This document shows positions 1-8,367 of a stretch of 64,000 nt of DNA, piece after piece; the first letter of the stretch is position 1; each line of letters starts with the position of its first letter. This DNA comes from Myxococcales bacterium. GTDB taxonomy: Bacteria; Myxococcota_A; Polyangia; Polyangiales; Polyangiaceae. The stretch spans positions 620,001 through 684,000 of the forward strand of contig JADKKK010000001.1 of the NCBI GenBank assembly GCA_016720545.1. Direction: 5' to 3'. Both the position numbers and the translations under genes were made by a program. A model generated the notes under the pieces. The model worked only from the letters and a program-made list of their open reading frames with translations. It ran no database searches and was not told where the DNA came from.

Positions 1-633
1 GTCTTCGACGCGGCCCTCGCGCTGGTCGAGGGCGACCCGTCGCGCTGCCGGCTCCTCGCGTCGCGCGCCTTCCGCCTCCATCACTTCGCGCGCGCGGCGG
101 AGGCGCTCCTCCGTATCGACGAGCCCGTACGCACCGTGACCGACGCTCTCGGGGCACTGGCGGCGCTCGTCGTCGTCGGCGATCGGCCCACGATCGCGCG
201 GGTCCTGGCGGCGCTCGACCCGATCGCTCTCAGCGACCTCCACCGCCTCCAGCGCGATGTGCACCGCGGGTGGGCGGCGTATCGGCTCGAGGCGAGCGCG
301 GGACCGACCTTCACGTTCGACGGCGCGTCGCTCGGACCGATCGTCGAGCGGCTCCGCGCTCTCGACGCGCCGGCGTCGCTCGGCCAGGCGCTAGAGGTCG
401 CCGCCGCCTACGAGCGCACGCGCGATCGTGGCGCTGCGCTCCAGCGTATCGAGGAGGCCCTCGGCGTCGAGGACAAGCCATCGCGTCGGCTCCTCCGCGG
501 CGACATCCTGGCCGACGTCGATCCCGCCGCGGCGCGCGCGTCCTGGGAGGCGGCGCTCGCCCTCGCGCACCCCGACTCCGTCTGGGCCGCTCGGGCACGC
601 GCGCGCATCGCCGGCGCTCGTCCGCGCTCCTGA
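1..633 (+). CDS. Unknown protein, C-terminal part (5' end outside window)
   Basis: The frame is open from base 1 and ends at TGA 631-633, so only the last 210 residues are visible. They are rich in Ala, Arg and Leu and look all-helical. The segment around residues 130-205 has repeated Ala-Ala-x-Tyr and Ala-Leu-x-Leu-Ala spacing that resembles TPR-like helical hairpins, but no repeat matches well enough to name. No signal peptide or membrane segment is visible in the part present. The gene ends 150 bases before the ECF sigma gene, and a dedicated promoter lies in that gap, so it is probably a separate transcription unit. The function is unknown. Confidence 0.7.
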   Translation, partial: VFDAALALVEGDPSRCRLLASRAFRLHHFARAAEALLRIDEPVRTVTDALGALAALVVVGDRPTIARVLAALDPIALSDLHRLQRDVHRGWAAYRLEASAGPTFTFDGASLGPIVERLRALDAPASLGQALEVAAAYERTRDRGAALQRIEEALGVEDKPSRRLLRGDILADVDPAAARASWEAALALAHPDSVWAARARARIAGARPRS

Positions 634-746
634 GGGCGATGTCCGGGCGCCGTGGGGCACGGTGCCGCCAAACGGATGGAACCACCCTCGCTCTCCCGGG
701 CTCGTCACCCAGGTCGGCGACGATCGACGCGCGGACCATCGGCCAT

Positions 747-775
747 GGAACCTGGCGGCGGTCTCGATACGTCTA
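747..775 (+). promoter_or_regulatory. ECF-type promoter of the sigma/anti-sigma/efflux operon
   Basis: A -35 hexamer GGAACC (747-752) and a -10 CGTCTA (770-775) are separated by 17 bases, which is the classic ECF sigma-factor arrangement. The expected transcription start is about 781-783, right at the ATG pair at 784/787, so the sigma mRNA could be leaderless. A second GGAACC at 678-683 has CGTCA at 703-707 with a less favourable 19-base spacer. The motif directly precedes an ECF sigma gene, so autoregulation is the natural inference. Confidence 0.65.
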
Positions 776-783
776 CCTCACGA

Positions 784-1331
784 ATGATGCGTCATGGGCA
801 CCTCGCGCAGAAGCTCCGTCCGCTCCTTGGAGAGCTGACCCGCTTCGCCCGTTGGCTCGCGCAGACCCCGCAGGAGGCCGACGAGGTCGTCCAGGAAACC
901 CTCCTGCGGGCGCTCCGCGCGCACGAAGATCTGGCGGACACGAGGCACTTGAAGGCGTGGCTCTTCCGCATCGCGCGCAACGCCCATGTCGACCTCCGCC
1001 GCGCGCAAGCGGGTCGCGATCGATTCGTCCTCCTTGGTGGTGGCCTCGACGAGCTGTCGGCGCTCGAGACTCCCCCGCCTGTGCCGCCCGCTCGCGTCGA
1101 GGGGGTGGACCTCGAGCGCGCCCTGGCCGAGCTTCCCGAGGGGGCGCGCGCGGCGCTCGTGCTCACCGACGTGTGGGAGTTCGATCACGAGGAGGTCGCG
1201 CGGATCCTCGACATTCCCGTGGGGACGGTGAAGTCGCGCGTGGCGCGGCGCGCGCGCGTCTGGCGGCACTTCTCGCACAAATCGGTCCGGAACGAGGCGC
1301 CGCCTACTCGCAGAGCCGGAGGGACGCATGA
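784..1331 (+). CDS. RNA polymerase ECF sigma factor, reading frame interrupted by a 1-base shift
   Basis: This is a sigma-70 family ECF factor. The sigma-2 region is recognisable by its Pro-Gln-Glu-Ala-Asp-Glu and Ala-Trp-Leu-Phe-Arg-Ile-Ala-Arg-Asn motifs. The sigma-4 region includes a GTVKSRV helix-turn-helix motif at 1222-1242. After Val-Ala-Arg (1240-1248) the natural continuation ARLAALLAQIG lies in another frame starting at 1248, so one base appears to be missing in a CG-rich run. Followed through, the shifted frame ends at 1329-1331 and overlaps the anti-sigma start by ATGA, as expected of a sigma/anti-sigma pair. The uncorrected frame would run on to about 1920 over the anti-sigma gene and is not credible. 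ATG 784 (or 787) is chosen because it sits just after the promoter; ATG 745 and GTG 652 are upstream alternatives. Confidence 0.75.
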
Positions 1332-2044
1332 CGTCGAGCGATCATCTCCAGGACGAAGAGCTGGTGGAACCGAAGTCCCGCACGCAGTCCGAGCATCTCC
1401 AGGGGTGCGCCTCCTGCCGGCAGCGACGCGAGACTCAAGACCGCGTGCGAGTGAGCTTGAGGGCCCTCGACCGGGAGGCCGCTGTGAGCCCGCAGGCGCT
1501 CGCGATGCTGCAGGAGGCGTCGACCTCCGGCCGGGCCTCGCGCCGTCGTTGGACGGCGGCGGTCGCCGCGACGCTCGTCGTGGCCGCTGCCCTGGCTGGG
1601 GTGGCCCGGAGGGCGCACGCGCCGCAGGGACCGCTCTCGGCCCCGCTCCGCGACGAGCTCGCGCTCGACCACCTGCACTACGCGCCGCTTCGTGCTCCTG
1701 CCCAGGTGGCCTCCAGCGACTCGCGCGTCGTGGCGGCTGCTCTCGAAGAGCGGCTCGGGCGCCCGGTCGTCGTCCCGACGTGGGAGGCGACGACTCTGAT
1801 CGGCGGCCGCTCCTGCCGCATCCAGTCGGAGTGGGTCCCGCTCGTCCTCTACGAGCGCGCGGGACGGCGCATTTCGTTCTTCGAGCTTCCGAGTGCCCAG
1901 CTGTCGAGGGTGGGCTGTGACCGCGGGGAGGGCGGCCTGTCCATCTGCGCGACGGCGCGACCAGGCGGCGGGGCCTTCGTGGCGGTCGCGGACCTGCCTG
2001 CGCACGAGCTCGCCCGCCTCCTCGACCTCGTCCCCAGCTCGTAG
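1328..2044 (+). CDS. Anti-sigma factor-like membrane protein
   Basis: This 238-residue protein is probably the anti-sigma partner of the preceding ECF factor. His23, Cys27 and Cys30 form the H-x3-C-x2-C arrangement of zinc-finger (ZAS) anti-sigma domains, although the rest of the N-terminal domain is short. One membrane helix spans about residues 72-95 after an Arg-rich cytoplasmic stretch. The remaining roughly 140 residues would be periplasmic and contain two cysteines (in SCRIQ and VGCDR) that might sense thiol or metal stress. It overlaps the sigma gene by 4 bases and precedes the RND permease by 11 bases, so all five genes look like one operon. The ligand it senses cannot be read from the sequence. 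Confidence 0.75.
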   Translation: MTSSDHLQDEELVEPKSRTQSEHLQGCASCRQRRETQDRVRVSLRALDREAAVSPQALAMLQEASTSGRASRRRWTAAVAATLVVAAALAGVARRAHAPQGPLSAPLRDELALDHLHYAPLRAPAQVASSDSRVVAAALEERLGRPVVVPTWEATTLIGGRSCRIQSEWVPLVLYERAGRRISFFELPSAQLSRVGCDRGEGGLSICATARPGGGAFVAVADLPAHELARLLDLVPSS

Positions 2045-2055
2045 TCCCCGCTCCA

Positions 2056-5000
2056 ATGACCAAGATCGCCCTCAAGAACCCGTATCTCGTCGTCGTCGGC
2101 TGCCTCGTGCTGATGGTCCTCGGCTATGTCTCGTCGACACGAATCCCCGTAGACCTCCTCCCCACCTTCAAGACGCCGGCCGTCCAGGTGCTCACGCTCT
2201 ACCCCGGCATGCCTGCGCCAGTCGTCGGCGCGGACATCACGAGCCGCCTCGAGCGTTGGACAGGGCAATCGAACGGCATCGCGCGTCAGGAGTCTCGCTC
2301 GCTCACCGGCGTGTCGGTCGTCCGCGACTACTTTCGCGAGGACATCGACCCCAACACGGCGATGAGCCAGGTCTCGTCGCTCGCCGCGAGCGACGTTTAC
2401 TACCTCCCACCGGGCACCGCGGCGCCGATGGTCATGCCGTTCGACCCGACGGCGCCGCTGCCTCTGGCGCTCCTCTCGGTGTCCAGCTCCACGAAGACCG
2501 AAAAAGAGCTCTACGACATCGCTTACTTTCAGCTCCGGAACCTACTCCAAGGGATCCAGGGCGTCGTGGCGCCCGCCGTCTACGGCGGAAAGCTCCGGCG
2601 CATCTACGCGTATCTCGATCCCGACAAGCTCGCGGCGCGAGGGCTCGCGCCGATGGACGTCCAGATCGCGCTCCGCGCGCAGAACACGTTCGTCCCCACC
2701 GGCAACGTCAAGATCGGCGACCTCGATTACCAGCTCGAATCGAACGCCATCCCCGAGACGGTCGCCGAGCTCAACGCGTTCCCAATCAAGATAGGCAAGG
2801 ACGGCGCGCCGATGCTGGTCGGGGACGTGGGATCGGTCGAGGACGCCGCGCAAATTCAGTCGAACATCGTCCGGATCGACGGCAAGCGGCAGGTCTACAT
2901 TCCGATCTACCGTCAACCCGGCGCCAACACAGTCTCGGTCGTCGGCGCAGTAAAAGACGCGCTCGCGACGCTGAAGGCGACCCTCGGCGAGGGGATCGAT
3001 CTCCGGGTGGTCGTCGATCAGTCGGTGTTCGTGAAGAAGGCGATCGCAGGGCTCGCGACAGAGGGGGCGATTGGCGCGTTGCTCGCGGGCATCATGGTCT
3101 ACGTCTTCCTCGGAAACGCCCGCGCGAGCGCGGTGACCTTCCTCGCGATCCCGCTCTCCATCACCGCCGCGATCGTCGGCCTCGGCCTGACCCGGCAGTC
3201 CATCAACGCCATGACGCTCGGAGGTCTCGCGCTCGCCGTGGGGCGCCTCGTCGACGACGCCATCGTCGTCCTCGAGAACACGATGAGGCACATCCAGGCG
3301 GGCGTGCCACCTCGGGAGGCAGCCGCCCGAGGTGCCGCCGAGGTCCGCGCGCCCGTGCTAGTCGCCACGATTTGCACGTGCATCGTCTTCTTGCCTGTCG
3401 CGTTCCTCAAGGGAATGGGGTCGTTCCTGTTCGTTCCACTCGCGCTCGCCGTGACGTACGCCATGACGGCGTCCTACGTCGTGGCGATGACGGTCGTGCC
3501 GACCTACTCGGCTCGCTTCCTCGCTCGCCCGCACAAAGGCCGCGAGGCCGACGAGCATGGTGGCCCCCTCTATCGCCGGGTCGCGTCGAGCTACCGGCGC
3601 GCGCTCGAGAGGGCGTTCCGCGCCAAGTGGCTCGTCGCTCTGGTCGCCGTCGCCTCTCTCGGGGCGGCTGTGCTGTTTGCGCGCGGGCTCGGACAGGAGC
3701 TCTTCCCGCGCGCCGACGCGGGTCATATCACCATCTTCGCGCGCGCCCCGTCGGGCACCCGCGTAGAGAAGACCGAGGCCTACATGGCGCAGGTCGAGTC
3801 GGTTATCCGAGACACGATCCCGAGGAACGATCTCGCGATGGTCATCACCAACATCGGAGTACTCTTCGACTGGCCCGCTGCGTATACGCCCAACGCCGGT
3901 CCGGGAGACGCGTTCATGGAGATCGAGCTCACGGAAGGGCATTCTCGATCCGCGGAGCAATACGCGCGCACCCTACGCGCCGCGTTTCGGCAGCGCGTCC
4001 CGGAGATCGAGGTGGCGTTCGACACGGGCGGTCTCGTCACTGCCGCCCTGAACGGTGGCGAGCCGTCGCCCATCCATATTCAGATTCAGGGCGCCAAGGA
4101 CAAGGACGGGCTCGCGCTCGCGCGAGAAATTCAGCGTCGCGTCGCGCCGGTGCCAGGGGCTGTCGACGTACGCGTCCAGCAGACCGACGATTATCCAATG
4201 GTCCGCGTCGACGTCGACCGCGTCGAGGCGGCGAAGCTCGGGCTGACCGTCGACGACGTCGTGAAGAACGTCTCGGCCGCCGTCGTGTCGAGCGTCGGCT
4301 TCGAGCCGTCGTTCTGGCTCGATCCTAAAAACGGCAATCATTACTACCTCGGTGTTCAATACCGAGAAGGCGTGGTCGACGACTTCGAGCGCCTCGGCGA
4401 TCTCACCATCACCCCGCGTAAGGGCGGGCCCCCCGTCTCTCTGCGCACCATCGCGAAGCTCTCGCGGCGCGGCTCGATCGCCGAGGAGCGACACGTGGAC
4501 ATCAAGAAGGTGTTCGACGTGTTCGCGAACGTCGACCGTCGCGATGTCGGGAGTGTGACCACAGACGTCGAGCGTGCCATCGCCGGCGTGAAGCTGCCTG
4601 CGGGCGTGAACGTCAAGGTGTCGGGCGAGGTCGCCGAGATGCGGAGCACGTTCAAGCAGCTCGCCGGTGGCATCGGGCTCGCGGTGCTCCTCATCTACCT
4701 GGTCCTTGTCGCGCAGTTTCGCTCGTTCCTCGATCCGCTGTCGATCTTGCTCGCGGTGCCGCTGGGAGGGGTCGGCGCGATGGGGCTGCTCTGGGCCACC
4801 CGGACGACGCTCAACGTCCAATCGCTCGTGGGCCTGCTCTTCATGGTCGGCATCGCCGTCTCGAACTCCGTGCTGCTCGTCGAGTTCGCGGCGCGCCTTC
4901 GCGAGCAGGGCCGCTCACCGGCGGACGCCGCGGCGGAGTCGGCGGCCGTGCGACTACGCCCCATCCTCATGACGTCGCTCGCGGCCGTCCTGGGGCTTGT

Positions 5001-5190
5001 CCCGATGGCGATCGGCTTCGGTCACGGCGGCGAGGCTAATGTCCCCCTCGCGCGCGCGGTGGTTGGCGGCCTTACTGCCTCGACTCTTCTCACGCTCTTC
5101 GTGGTGCCCGTCGCCGATGCATGGCTCCACCGAAACGACGTCCTGAAAGCGCCCGATCTCGAAGGGCCGAACGTGGAGGCCATCCCGTGA
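2056..5190 (+). CDS. RND efflux transporter permease (AcrB/HAE1-like)
   Basis: The product is 1044 residues, the normal size for an RND pump subunit of the inner membrane. The N-terminus (Ala-Leu-Lys-Asn-Pro-Tyr-Leu) is typical of the family, and there are two halves with six membrane segments each flanking large periplasmic loops. The proton-relay motif LVDDAIVVLEN at about residue 398 keeps both aspartates, as in HAE1 drug exporters and unlike metal exporters of the CusA type. It would take substrate from the periplasm or membrane and pass it to the adaptor and TolC-like gene products that follow. The adaptor starts at the stop codon of this gene. Linkage to an ECF sigma factor suggests stress-induced expression; the substrate is unknown. 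Confidence 0.93.
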   Translation: MTKIALKNPYLVVVGCLVLMVLGYVSSTRIPVDLLPTFKTPAVQVLTLYPGMPAPVVGADITSRLERWTGQSNGIARQESRSLTGVSVVRDYFREDIDPNTAMSQVSSLAASDVYYLPPGTAAPMVMPFDPTAPLPLALLSVSSSTKTEKELYDIAYFQLRNLLQGIQGVVAPAVYGGKLRRIYAYLDPDKLAARGLAPMDVQIALRAQNTFVPTGNVKIGDLDYQLESNAIPETVAELNAFPIKIGKDGAPMLVGDVGSVEDAAQIQSNIVRIDGKRQVYIPIYRQPGANTVSVVGAVKDALATLKATLGEGIDLRVVVDQSVFVKKAIAGLATEGAIGALLAGIMVYVFLGNARASAVTFLAIPLSITAAIVGLGLTRQSINAMTLGGLALAVGRLVDDAIVVLENTMRHIQAGVPPREAAARGAAEVRAPVLVATICTCIVFLPVAFLKGMGSFLFVPLALAVTYAMTASYVVAMTVVPTYSARFLARPHKGREADEHGGPLYRRVASSYRRALERAFRAKWLVALVAVASLGAAVLFARGLGQELFPRADAGHITIFARAPSGTRVEKTEAYMAQVESVIRDTIPRNDLAMVITNIGVLFDWPAAYTPNAGPGDAFMEIELTEGHSRSAEQYARTLRAAFRQRVPEIEVAFDTGGLVTAALNGGEPSPIHIQIQGAKDKDGLALAREIQRRVAPVPGAVDVRVQQTDDYPMVRVDVDRVEAAKLGLTVDDVVKNVSAAVVSSVGFEPSFWLDPKNGNHYYLGVQYREGVVDDFERLGDLTITPRKGGPPVSLRTIAKLSRRGSIAEERHVDIKKVFDVFANVDRRDVGSVTTDVERAIAGVKLPAGVNVKVSGEVAEMRSTFKQLAGGIGLAVLLIYLVLVAQFRSFLDPLSILLAVPLGGVGAMGLLWATRTTLNVQSLVGLLFMVGIAVSNSVLLVEFAARLREQGRSPADAAAESAAVRLRPILMTSLAAVLGLVPMAIGFGHGGEANVPLARAVVGGLTASTLLTLFVVPVADAWLHRNDVLKAPDLEGPNVEAIP

Positions 5191-6293
5191 TGTGCGGAAT
5201 AGTGAACTTCGTCGTGCTCGGAGCGCTGCTGCTCGGGGGAGTTGGCTGCAACCCGTCGAGGAAGGCTGAGGCGAGCGTCGAGACGAACGAGGCGATGCCC
5301 GCGCCGCGGCTCCGCCTCCGCGTGGTCCGCCCCCGGAAGGAGGCCAGCTCCGGCGAGCGCGTCCTCCCAGGCGTCCTCCTCCCGTGGCAGAGAGCGCAGC
5401 TCGGGGCTCGTGTTGCCGGCGAGCTGACCCGAATCACGGTGGATCGCGGCGACCACGTCGAGCGGGGGCAGCTGCTCGCCACGATCGGCATCCCGGGCCT
5501 GGCAGAGGACGTCGAGCGCGCCCATGCGCACCGGCGTACGGCCCAGGCCGAGCTCTCGTCGCTCGAGGACCAGCGCCAGCGCGTCGCGAAGGCGGTCGAC
5601 GCGGGTCCAGCGGGCGTCATCGCCGAGGGCGAGATCGCCGCTCTGGACGCGAAGGTCGAGGCCGCGAAGGCGAGGATCGCGAGCGCCGCGGCCGAGCTGG
5701 GGCACGGTGGCGCGATGCTCGCGGACACGCGGATCGTCGCTCCCTTCACGGGCACCGTCGCCGCGCGTCGTGTGGACCGCGGGAGCGCGCTCTCCGCCGG
5801 CTCGATCATCGTGGAGGTGGTCGACGTCTCGACGCTCCGGATGACCTTCGACGTGCCGGAGCGAGACGCCGCCGCCGTGAAGGTCGGACAGAGGGTGACG
5901 GTGATCGTCCCGGCGCTCCGAGACAGGCGAGTGGACGCGAAGATCGCGCGCTTCGCGCCCGCGCTCGACGAGGCGACGCGCACGCTGCGCGTCGAGGCCG
6001 ACGTCCCGAACGTCGAGGGCGCCATGCTCGCGGGCGTCTCGGCGCGCGCCGCGATCGACCTCGGCTCTCGAGGGGAGGTGCTGGTCCTGCCCGCCGACGC
6101 TGTGATTCAGGTTGTCGGTGAAGCCTTCGTCTACGTCATGGATGGCGCGGTCGCACGCAAGAGGAAGGTCGTGATTGGCTACGATCGCGGCCCCTTCGTC
6201 GAGATCTCGTCGGGACTGAAGGGCGACGAAGAGATCGTCACGGGCGGGCGCGGGCTCGTGCGTGACGGCGCGGCGTGTGAGGTGGCCCGATGA
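5190..6293 (+). CDS. RND efflux periplasmic adaptor (membrane fusion protein), lipoprotein
   Basis: This 367-residue protein bridges the RND permease and the outer-membrane channel. It begins with a lipoprotein signal ending in GGVGC (Cys20). Half-lipoyl motifs (Gly-Asp-His-Val-Glu-Arg-Gly-Gln-Leu-Leu) flank a coiled-coil hairpin at about residues 105-170, followed by beta-barrel and membrane-proximal domains. ATG 5190 overlaps the permease stop (TGATG) and has a GGAGG site at 5175-5179. GTG 5187 is an alternative. Longer open-frame starts inside the permease gene lack the signal peptide and were rejected. Confidence 0.9.
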   Translation: MCGIVNFVVLGALLLGGVGCNPSRKAEASVETNEAMPAPRLRLRVVRPRKEASSGERVLPGVLLPWQRAQLGARVAGELTRITVDRGDHVERGQLLATIGIPGLAEDVERAHAHRRTAQAELSSLEDQRQRVAKAVDAGPAGVIAEGEIAALDAKVEAAKARIASAAAELGHGGAMLADTRIVAPFTGTVAARRVDRGSALSAGSIIVEVVDVSTLRMTFDVPERDAAAVKVGQRVTVIVPALRDRRVDAKIARFAPALDEATRTLRVEADVPNVEGAMLAGVSARAAIDLGSRGEVLVLPADAVIQVVGEAFVYVMDGAVARKRKVVIGYDRGPFVEISSGLKGDEEIVTGGRGLVRDGAACEVAR

Positions 6294-7564
6294 AGCTGCG
6301 CCCTCTCGCGGCGCTGTGGCTCGTCGGGGCGCTGGCGACTGGCGCGGCGCGCGCCGAGACCTTGACGATCGAAGATGCGACACGCCTCGCCCAGGAACGA
6401 TCGCCTCGGCGCCAGGAGGCACAAGCGCTCGTGGAGGGGGCTCGGGCGGCCGTCTCGGTCGCGCGCAGCGGGTACCTTCCGGACGCGAACCTCGCGGCGG
6501 TCGCGACGGCGGGCTTCGGCGGCTCGACCCAGCAGCTCGGGGTGCGCGGAATCATCAACTCGCCCTACACGCAGCACTTCGGAGCGGGCATCGAGGCGGG
6601 ATGGACCGTCTACGACTTCGGGCGCACGTCCTCTCGCGTCGACGCAGCCCTCGCGAGGGTCGACTCGGCGACGGCATGGAAGGGCCTCACTGGGCGCGCG
6701 GCGGCGCTCGACGCCGCTCGGGCGTTCGGTGCTGCCTTGATGGCCGAAGAGGACGCGCGCGCGACGGCCGCAGCCGTCGGGTTTCGCTCCCGGGGCGCCG
6801 ACGCCTCACGGACGCTCGCCAGGACCGGTCTGCGCCCCGAGATGGACGCCCTGCTCGCTGGCGCCCGCGCAGCGGAAGCCAAGGCGGCGCTGGCGATCGC
6901 GGAGGCTGAGGTCGGCGTGGCGCGCGCGACCCTCGGAGCGATGCTCGGTCGCCCTCTCTCCGCGGCGACGACCTTGAGCGCGCCCGAACCTAGGAAGAGT
7001 GACGTCGACCACGCGACCGTTTCGGCCGGCGCGGCCCCCCGCGATCCGCTTCATGACGTCGCCGCGGCGGAAGAGGCACGCGCCGCCGCGCTCGACAGGG
7101 CGGCCACCGCCGAGCACCTCCCGAGGCTCGTGGTGGCAGGCAGCGCCGGCTACGCCCGGCGCGTCGCGCCAGACGAGCCAGGCTACGTGGCGGCAGGCGC
7201 TGGCGTCGTGGTTCCGCTGTTCGCCTTCGTAGGAGAAGCGGCGCGCGCACGGGAGGCGGGGGCGTCCGCCCGGGGCGCCGCGGCGCGCGCTTCTCAGGCC
7301 GACGTCGAGCTCGCGATTCTCCTCGCCCGCGAGACCGCGTCGCTCCGCGCGTTCACGGCGGCGCGCGCGGCCGCGGACACGTCGATGGCCGCCGCCAAGA
7401 CGGCGCTCGACGCCGCGGAGGCGCGCTACGCGGCGGGGCAGATCTCGTTCGCAGAGGCCGACGCGGCGCGTGACGCGTTCGTTCGGACGGAGAGCACCCG
7501 ACGCCGCCTCGGCATCGAGGCTGCGCTCTCCCTCGCGCGCCTCCGCATCTGGTTGGCGCGATAG
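6290..7564 (+). CDS. TolC-family outer-membrane efflux protein
   Basis: The product is 424 residues with a cleavable signal peptide (cleavage near Ala-Arg-Ala|Glu at residue 22). Its Ala-rich amphipathic helices occur in two repeated halves, typical of the TolC/OprM alpha-barrel. The Tyr-Asp-Phe-Gly-Arg segment near residue 107 is a family hallmark. It overlaps the adaptor gene by ATGA and has a GAGGTGG ribosome site. It completes the tripartite pump started by the two preceding genes, and the whole set probably belongs to the ECF-controlled operon. It is slightly shorter than E. coli TolC (about 470 mature residues), which is common for this family. Confidence 0.88.
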   Translation: MKLRPLAALWLVGALATGAARAETLTIEDATRLAQERSPRRQEAQALVEGARAAVSVARSGYLPDANLAAVATAGFGGSTQQLGVRGIINSPYTQHFGAGIEAGWTVYDFGRTSSRVDAALARVDSATAWKGLTGRAAALDAARAFGAALMAEEDARATAAAVGFRSRGADASRTLARTGLRPEMDALLAGARAAEAKAALAIAEAEVGVARATLGAMLGRPLSAATTLSAPEPRKSDVDHATVSAGAAPRDPLHDVAAAEEARAAALDRAATAEHLPRLVVAGSAGYARRVAPDEPGYVAAGAGVVVPLFAFVGEAARAREAGASARGAAARASQADVELAILLARETASLRAFTAARAAADTSMAAAKTALDAAEARYAAGQISFAEADAARDAFVRTESTRRRLGIEAALSLARLRIWLAR

Positions 7565-7639
7565 ACTTGGGCTGACGACCGCCTCGGCGCCGAACCACCG
7601 CGCGGCTTCAGCGCGCGGCGAAGCGGCGCAGACGCGCGA

Positions 7640-8113
7640 CGTTCGCTACGCGTGGAGCCCTCGGATTTTTGGTGTTCTACGCACACTCCCCAGACGCGCT
7701 ACGGCGGACGCTCGCCAGCGCGCGCGCGCTCTGCACGGGGCGATTGTGGGTGGTCGTGGGTGCCGGCGGTCAACGAGACGTCGGCAAGCGTTCGGCGATG
7801 GGGCGCGCCGCGGGCTCGCGGACGAGGTCATCTTCACAACGGACAACCCACGCGGCGAGGATTCCGCCGAGATCGCTCGCCACCTCGCCGCGGGTCTGCC
7901 CGTTGGGCGGGACTGCCGAATCGAGCTCGCGCGAGCTCGCGCGCTCGCGATCCCGGCGGCCTCGGAGGACGATCTGGTCGCGTCGTGGGGCGCGGGCACG
8001 CGGTCGGAGAGGCTGCGGGCGATCCCCGAGGAGGTGCCTCGGACGCCGACCTCACGCGGATCACGCTCCGCGCGCGGCAGACCGCGGCGGCCGCGACTCG
8101 CCCTGTAGGGTAG
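7640..8113 (+). pseudogene. murE: Decayed murE (UDP-MurNAc-tripeptide synthetase) C-terminal fragment
   Basis: Three frames in sequence give the C-terminal domain of MurE. Frame 1 (about 7654-7811) carries YAHSPDAL and GRLWVVVGAGGQRDVGKR. Frame 3 (from 7812) carries GLADEVIFTTDNPRGEDS, including the DNPR motif that MurE uses to recognise diaminopimelate. Frame 2 (about 7982-8113) carries VVGRGHA, matching the usual AGKGHE. The first frame change fits loss of one G from a short G run. The N-terminal and central ATP-binding domains are absent; only this last third remains, directly after the efflux operon. It cannot encode an active ligase, and a complete murE must exist elsewhere. The family assignment rests on these motifs. 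Confidence 0.65.
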
Positions 8114-8367
8114 CGGTTGTGCGTCGTGCCGGGACGCGCGAAACGCATCGTGGCCGCCGGGCGTTGGTGCGTCCTCAAGCGCGCCCCAGTCGGGTGTGCC
8201 TTCAACCTACATTGGCGTTCGTTATCGCCCATCCACGCCCTTTGTCGCTGATGCGCCCTGACGGATCGTCGATCCTCCCTTTGGGGCGGTAGACGGGAAG
8301 ACCCTTCGCGCAGTTTGTGCGCGTTTCACGACTGAACGCGCGCGCCGGCGCCTGGCACGCCTCGCGC

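Noticed and set aside
652..1920. Long open frame that continues the sigma factor into the anti-sigma gene
   Set aside because: It ends in sequence with no sense and overlaps an anti-sigma gene with clear zinc-finger and membrane features; the shift at about 1248 explains it.
7470..8292. Several overlapping plus- and minus-strand open frames
   Set aside because: Each contains only a slice of the MurE fragment; none gives a continuous protein, so they are treated as one decayed gene.
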